Below are positions 58,429 through 64,000 of a stretch of 64,000 nt of DNA, piece after piece. The stretch is from positions 17,298,001-17,362,000 of the forward strand of contig OX637293.1 of the NCBI GenBank assembly GCA_951799445.1. The letters run 5' to 3'. This DNA comes from Pseudisothecium myosuroides. Its lineage: Eukaryota > Streptophyta > Bryopsida > Hypnales > Lembophyllaceae. Numbering within the stretch: position 1 is the first letter of the stretch; the number at the start of each line of letters is the position of its first letter. The translations under genes were made by a program, and so were the position numbers. The notes under the pieces were generated by a model. The model searched no databases. It worked only from the letters and a program-made list of their open reading frames with translations, and was not told where the DNA came from.

Positions 58429-59564
58429 AACAAAATCCATAAATTCTTATATGCATTCACTACTTTAGTTTTTTCAAAACAAAACTATTCATACTTCTAA
58501 TATTTTTCTACAAGACCATTAATTTTCAAATTAAAAATTAAAATTAAGATTTAGTGAATCAAAATTTTGCACTTTAATCATACATCAATATACACCAATT
58601 TCATTTTTAAGGAATTCATTTGTATGAAATTTTAATTTCACTTTTATAAAAAATGAGTGAATTTGGCAAAGTTATATTAAAGTGTTTTAAGTGTTTAAAA
58701 TACAAATCCATCAATATGAAAGTATAATTTTTCAATAAATTAATGAATAATTAGTCTCAATTTTTTCTTCTCAAAATCATTTTTTAACCTTTTTAATTTT
58801 CTTACATATATTCTTTTATTTCTTCTATCAAACTTTATTATTTTATGGTTAAATAATTAAGCAATATCAATTTGGGATTTGACTTTAATTGATATTAAAG
58901 TCAATCATTCAATTTGAAAGTCTATGAAATTTTTAATTATTATTTTTGTTTAAAACAAGAAATTCTCCATAATAAAAAGTCTTGTCAATTTTGCATTTAC
59001 ACAATTGGTGAATTTTAATAGAAAAATTAGATTTCATTTAAAAAAATTGAATTATTCATTTATTTGATTAAAATTTAATTTTATGCATATGAATTACTGT
59101 ATTGTAGCCCAAATCTCATTTATTGAAAAAAAAATCTATTATGAGTTGATCAAAAACTTTAAGGTCATTTCCTAGGTGCCTAAAATGAGTCTTGTGTGTA
59201 GAATGGGGTGGTTTACCTTAAACCCTCTCACATTCGTATTAAACAACTCCACTACAAGATGCTTTGTCCTTGTAGAATTGTCTCAATTTCAAATAAGGTC
59301 CTATTCCACCTTAGTCCTTTTATATAGCTTTAGTGACTAGAAAATCTTCAATAATGTATCATTGGAAAGTCTCCACAATCCATTGCTCAATCAACTACCT
59401 TACACTTGGATAATAGGTGACAATTGCAAGGTACCACCACTAGAGAGGCAAGTACAATACCTCAGTTGCAATGAATGAGCCCCACTTCTCCTTTGAAAGA
59501 AAACAAACTTCATTTGTCACTTCAAGCCACGATACTTGAAGATGGCACATAAAGATCTGACTTG

Positions 59565-59772
59565 CACTATAAGAAATTGTCGTTTTAGGTAACAAGACCC
59601 AATTTTTTTAAACGGATTTTAGGTGATGTCAATGTTGACAACCCAATGTTTTTATGTCAACATTGGACATTCCAATGTTGACATAAAAACATTGGGTTGT
59701 CAACATTGACATCACCTAAAATCCGTTTAAAAAAATTGGGTCTTGTTACCTAAAACCCAATTTTTTATAATG
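59565..59772. mobile_element. CACTA-type hairpin miniature element, perfect 85-bp stem
   Basis: The ends CACTATAAGAAATTG and the complement of CATTATAAAAAATTG are flanked by the 3-bp duplication TTG (59562-59564, 59773-59775). The inner arms 59583-59667 and 59671-59755 are exactly complementary over 85 bp, with only three bases between them. Transcription through it would give a perfect double-stranded hairpin. It is non-coding. Confidence 0.85.
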
Positions 59773-59775
59773 TTG

Positions 59776-60571
59776 GCACCTTTTTCTTGACAAAAGATGC
59801 TTTTGTGTGCAAGTCGCCTGGAAGAGATAGGATTTGTTAGAGTGGCCAATCGGGCATTACAAAGGGCTCTATCAATGTGGATTGACCAAATGATCAAATT
59901 ATCAAGCTTGGTTTTCATTTCATAAAGAATCTGGATATTCAACACAAGTGAGAGTTTATAGTTGCCTTCAATGACACGGTTCCATCAACAATATGGACTG
60001 CACAAAAATGTCTTAGAACAACATACTAAAGCTGATATAGTAACTGACATGTTACAACTACGTAAAGCACTTTGAGAATTGCTCAAACAAACGTATTTTT
60101 AGTGATTGTAGTGAACTTGCTACTATGATTAATAAGTGCATGTTTACATTGTTAGGGCACAACATGCAATTGACCCTTAAATGTCAAGTAATGCAATTTC
60201 TCATTAAGCATTGTATCATGTGTGAACAAAATTACATAAATTCTATGCATCACATGTTTTGGATGTTGTAACCACAATGTTTGGTTGGTAGTAAGAAAGG
60301 TTCACCAAATTTCAAGTCATTATTACATTATGTCATCTCATGGACCTCAAATGGGTATATGGTAGTAAATGTAGTGAGAGTAGTTAGTTGACTACTGTTT
60401 TAGTTGATATCCATCCAACACTAATTTTGACAGATGTCACAAGATTTTGCACTGTCAAATCTGTCTTTCTTAATGTATTATCTTTATTTTTTTTTAACTT
60501 TGTATGCATATTCAAATGCTTAATCAACAAAGTCTTTGATACAAGATTTTGAGAAAGAAAACTAAGTGGGA
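59776..60571. other. No recognised feature
   Basis: Ordinary A+T-rich sequence without repeats or frames of note. Confidence 0.4.
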
Positions 60572-60751
60572 GCTCAACAGACTAGTAAATTGCAAAGCAG
60601 GCCAAGTTATCAAAAATAATCACCATTTAGGACCTACCGAGCCGTTCCAAGCCGCGAGCAACAAGGTTGGTACTAACCTGATGATTATTTTTGATGACTT
60701 GGCCTACTTTGCAATTATTGGACATAATGTCAATGTAGGAGAGTTGAGCCG
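60572..60751. repeat. Imperfect inverted repeat, probable miniature element
   Basis: The left arm contains AATTGCAAAGCAGGCCAAGT, then TATCAAAAATAATCA (60588-60623). It pairs with the right arm at 60680-60716 with only a few mismatches. A weaker match (gctcaac/gttgagc) extends it outwards. The loop is G+C-richer. Related sequence (cttaaccaatcaa, cattgacattatgt) occurs near 62530-62585, suggesting a dispersed family. Confidence 0.5.
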
Positions 60752-60859
60752 CTTGACTTCTTTGATTGCTTAACCAATCAAGACAAGCCACAACGGCAAT
60801 AGTCTCTTGCATTTACATTATGTTAGGTGGATCTGCACTCACTAAGTTAACCCTAAACC

Positions 60860-60961
60860 GCCCATGCTTCATTTGCATGAACAGCACGCTCTAGAACCTG
60901 GCATTGAAGAATGGCCTCCCGATGGAGATGTAGATGAAATTTTTGGAATCCGCCGTTGGGT
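60860..60961 (+). CDS. Short coding-like fragment, unrecognised
   Basis: An open stretch reads LEPGIEEWPPDGDVDEIFGI, then RRWVHA and a TGA. It looks like the C-terminal end of an acidic protein, but nothing upstream can be joined to it confidently. It may be a gene relic. Confidence 0.2.
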
Positions 60962-61022
60962 TCATGCGTGAATGTGGGGGCGATGCATTGTGTGGTTTTA
61001 GATTCCCAATTGAGCATTCAGG

Positions 61023-61244
61023 CACTACAAGAGAAAGGGGTGTTTTAAGTGAATTTTTAAATATAGTCTTAGACACATGATTTTAAGTAATGACCTTTAA
61101 GGAGATTTTTAGCAAAATTTTACTTAAAGCACATGTGTTTTAAGTAAAATTTTGCTAAAAATCTCCTTAAAGGTCATTACTTAAAATCATGTGTCTAGGA
61201 TTATACTTAAAAACTTACTTAAAACACCCCTTTCTCTTGTAGTG
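61023..61244. mobile_element. CACTA-type hairpin miniature element, ~108-bp arms
   Basis: The ends CACTACAAGAGAAAGGGGTG are exactly complementary on both sides. They are flanked by the 3-bp duplication AGG (61020-61022, 61245-61247). The whole 222-bp element folds on itself with about five mismatches per arm and almost no loop. It is a classic plant-type CACTA end. No transposase is present. Confidence 0.85.
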
Positions 61245-61287
61245 AGGTATGCTGAATCAAACGAGTTTTTGAAGTGCAGGGAGGTGC

Positions 61288-61548
61288 ATGACGACGTTTT
61301 TTTGGAAGTTCGAGGGTGAAATTGTGCCCGATTCTTCACGACCACTGTCTTGGATTGGTAACGAGCTACGGATCATTCAACTACAGCAGACAAGTGAGCA
61401 ATTTGACAAAAATTTGGCACTTATTACCCTATATCGGCTTGAAGGCAAGAATTGCAACATGGCCGGCTGCACAGAGGTGACCGGCACAAACTGGGAGGTG
61501 GTCGCAGTTGTCACTAGGATCTGCCGGTACGCTGTGACTACTACATGA
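61288..61548 (+). CDS. Doubtful 86-codon reading frame
   Basis: The peptide (FFWKFEGEIVPDSSRPLSWI ... FDKNLALITLYRLEGKNC) has protein-like composition. An acceptor-like gaagtgcag precedes the ATG. A frame on the opposite strand of similar length competes with it. There is no motif that I recognise. Confidence 0.25.
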   Translation: MTTFFWKFEGEIVPDSSRPLSWIGNELRIIQLQQTSEQFDKNLALITLYRLEGKNCNMAGCTEVTGTNWEVVAVVTRICRYAVTTT

Positions 61549-61711
61549 GGAACAGAATTCAATGGACTCGGGTCTGTAGAAATTTCAACAAATCGCGGCA
61601 AAAAAATAACAATGCACTTGTGAAATACAATGGGAGAATGAGCATTTGAAGGTGATTCACTGGTCGGCGACTGAGAAGCGGTGAAATTCATACACATAAG
61701 TAGTTCCAAAA

Positions 61712-62173
61712 TTGCGCCACTCGACGTCCAAGAAATGCAAAGTACATAAAAGTCTGCAATTCAAGAGTAATAGAATCGCACGGCTGTGGGCGGTTTTGAG
61801 TGAAAGTAGTGGGCTGCGTTGCTTGCTTCCACTCCTTCGTCCTCCCGAGCCGCCTCTTCCTCAACGCAATTCGCAAAATGATGAACCTCGTGGCACCCAC
61901 CACTCTCCCTCCTCATCTTGCCTTGCTGCTGTACAGAAGCAACCTCAGATTCTTTGCAAAGTCCGTGTGGGAAAGCGTACGCTCTTATCCTCAACAAACC
62001 ACAGGAATTCACCGGTCGATATCGCAACTCCCCTTCCAGAATCGGGTACACAGAGGTGTACTCTACTGAAACCTAAACCCTCCAAAACGCGACTGTGCTC
62101 CCTCCCACGAATTCCGGATCCGAAGCCAACTGTCTCCGACCAGCTATCCCCGGTCACAATTCTGACATTGTAG
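61712..62173 (+). CDS. Doubtful 153-codon reading frame
   Basis: This is a G+C-richer island with the longest + strand frame of the last 7 kb. It is Pro/Ser/Arg/Leu-rich (PPEPPLPQRNSQNDEPRGTH). Competing frames on the - strand (61761-62051, 61945-62157) contain plausible peptides as well, so strand and frame are open. No splice sites or motifs settle it. It may be an exon or the 5' leader of a gene. Confidence 0.25.
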   Translation: MRHSTSKKCKVHKSLQFKSNRIARLWAVLSESSGLRCLLPLLRPPEPPLPQRNSQNDEPRGTHHSPSSSCLAAVQKQPQILCKVRVGKRTLLSSTNHRNSPVDIATPLPESGTQRCTLLKPKPSKTRLCSLPRIPDPKPTVSDQLSPVTILTL

Positions 62174-64000
62174 GCAAACTGTCGAGTCCAGCGTTTCCGT
62201 GTTGCCGAATCGGACCACGAATTTCACAGATCATTTGCTTGCTATCGTTCACGCGAGGGCGGCAATAGCTACAATTTCTTTGTAAATCCCACGCCCCATT
62301 TGGTCCAGCAACTCCGATCCGGCAGCATTGCTACAAAACCATTTTGGAATTCAGAGCAGCCACAATCCGTCCCTTCGGGCGGTTTAGGGTTAATACAGGT
62401 TGGTAGTTGTAGATATTTCTCTCAGATTTCTCTCATTGCCACACCAATAAAATTTCTTCTTCATACCCACCATGTTGGAAATTTGCACAAGGCCAGCAAT
62501 GAGCATTATCATTCTTAATTTGCCTCTCCTTAACCAATCAAACCTTGCCACGATGACAAAACTCTCCTTCATTGACATTATGTAGAGGTAGAGAAGCTTT
62601 GCCCCTTGACCTTTCCACATTAAATGGTGTAGTTATATACTGAAAATTGTCAGTGAGTGAATATGGTGGTTCATCAAAGAACCATTAGCCATTTTGGTAT
62701 TGGTGACATGCTTTTAAGCTCACATCACATGTTAATTTGTTTCTCTGACAAGGTAATCATTCTTTTATTTTCTTTGAAACACATGAACAATTCTCACTGA
62801 TTACTGACAAGCTTTTCTATTACTTGTTGGTTACTAATTTTTATTTTTTTTCAATGTTTTTAACACGATTGCAACTCCATTTCTTTTCATTCTGACACCT
62901 TAGGTAGAACTTTGTGCATGTGACTGCTAATTTTCAGTGCAACCTATGAGCACTTTTGAATACCCTACTCCCAAAACTTTGTACCCCTCATGTGGTCTCA
63001 TATTTGTCAAAATCTGAATTATTTTTTTGTGCATTTCTTCCTTTTCTACACATCTCTTTACAATCTTGTATTCACTATTATCTTTTTAGCCTTCAAATTA
63101 CTCACAACCCAATTTGTGGCGCTTTCAGGTGGTCCTACCTTACCTCAGGCCCACGACTTTCCATCAGGGATAGGCCGCTGAGCAGAGCTTCTCTCTAGAC
63201 TGCAAGTTGGATCAGGCATTGGAAAAGCCGCAGCAATGTAATCTTGTGGACTTATCAATGTCAGTTCAGACACTCGAACATCAATTTTGTTTAAGTGACG
63301 GTATTCCTCTACTTCGACACTTTTAGGATTGATGTGTGATGTGGAAACATAATCTATTATTGCCCTCGTTTAGGAAGGGATTAATGGAGATGCAGGAATT
63401 GCATCAAGTTAACAAAATTGACGATCTTAGAGTTGGGCTTACATCCTTGAGCACCACTGCGTTACAACGATGGTGAACTCACTCAATGGAGTGCTTATCC
63501 ACACAAGAGTAATGTCGTTCCAATCACATGAATTCTACAACCTCCCTGTGTCGCTCTAAGTGTCCTTGCACGCTGCTCTCCCCATTAGCGAGAATTATTG
63601 TCAATTTCGTTAAATTTTCGAAATTTTGGCCAAAAACTGTGACATGCATAAAGCTCTGAGAACTAGGACCTGTATAGATTTCCTTCTGAGGCAGGGCACC
63701 CTGAAAGTGCCAACGTCGGTCGTGGAATTCCAACAATTTTTACGAATATACGTTAACTACTGCGTTTACATACCGTTCTAGGGTCAGGATTGGAGGATTC
63801 TCCTGCCTCAGGTCCTGGAAAATGGTTGACTGGACCATCGCATACTGAAAAGGTAAAGTTGTCCCTGTAATGCCATCGAACATTGCACACTGCAATGAGT
63901 ATATTTCCTACACTTTCAGAATAACTCGGTGCACCAGTGTATTTTTACTCCGTGCAGCAATCAAAACATTTTGATACCTTCACGCAGGCATTAATTTGCT
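62174..64000. other. No gene recognised
   Basis: Mixed and A+T-rich sequence with only short frames. A region near 62510-62600 is related to sequence at about 60757-60830, otherwise nothing stands out. Confidence 0.4.

Larger units (their letters stand above)
57063..59561. other. Very A+T-rich intergenic DNA
   Basis: No reading frame of interest. It presumably contains the promoter of the 847-residue gene. The only structure found is a 56-bp duplication at 58317. Confidence 0.5.

Noticed and set aside
62510..62600. Second copy of the inverted repeat at 60572
   Set aside because: Only scattered words match (cttaaccaatcaa, cattgacattatgt) and no arms can be paired, so it was noted only as a possible relative.

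Overview
This window looks like a piece of a repeat-rich eukaryotic nuclear genome, most probably a plant. The evidence is indirect. There are miniature elements whose ends read CACTACAAGA or CACTATAAGA with 3-bp target duplications (CACTA/EnSpm type), a PIF/Harbinger transposon with a Myb/SANT-like ORF1 and a HARBI1-type nuclease, a LINE tail with a plant-style zf-RVT zinc-finger pattern, and tRNA-derived SINE heads. There are no operons, ribosome binding sites, rRNA genes or CRISPR arrays. Non-genic DNA is strongly A+T-rich. I cannot name the species.

Layout. 0-5 kb holds a few G+C-richer coding-like islands with plausible splice sites on the + strand. They may be exons of one gene that I do not recognise. 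7-24 kb is intergenic DNA built of transposon remnants. It contains several ~930-bp elements flanked by TTAA with ends starting CCCCTAAAGG (piggyBac-like miniature elements), a ~181-bp tandem array split by nested insertions, a fold-back element with a 10-bp target duplication, and a 5'-truncated LINE sitting inside one of the TTAA elements. 24.95-34.96 kb is one complete but decayed Harbinger transposon, with 19-bp inverted ends and TAA duplications. Its two ORFs converge on each other and both carry disabling mutations. It also hosts two later insertions: a ~310-bp CACTA-like element and a ~4.3-kb unclassified repeat-rich block.

35-43 kb is a dense cluster of six TTAA-type elements (five of the ~930-bp family and one 230-bp element). 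Two of the ~930-bp copies form a ~3.1-kb long inverted repeat. 43-54 kb is mostly featureless A+T-rich DNA with short tandem repeats and more TTAA elements. 54.5-57.1 kb contains the clearest gene of the window: an uninterrupted, Asn-rich 847-codon reading frame on the - strand with no recognised family. 57-64 kb is A+T-rich, followed by two near-perfect hairpin CACTA miniature elements and some G+C-richer sequence with weak coding signs.

The genes do not form a pathway. The main story is layered transposition, with insertion orders that can be read from the nesting. The most unusual items are the 847-residue orphan protein, the abundant ~930-bp TTAA family with two interchangeable ends, a perfect 85-bp hairpin, and a cluster of eleven GGATGAA/TTCATCC motifs inside the Harbinger insertion. 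All identities and boundaries were judged by eye.
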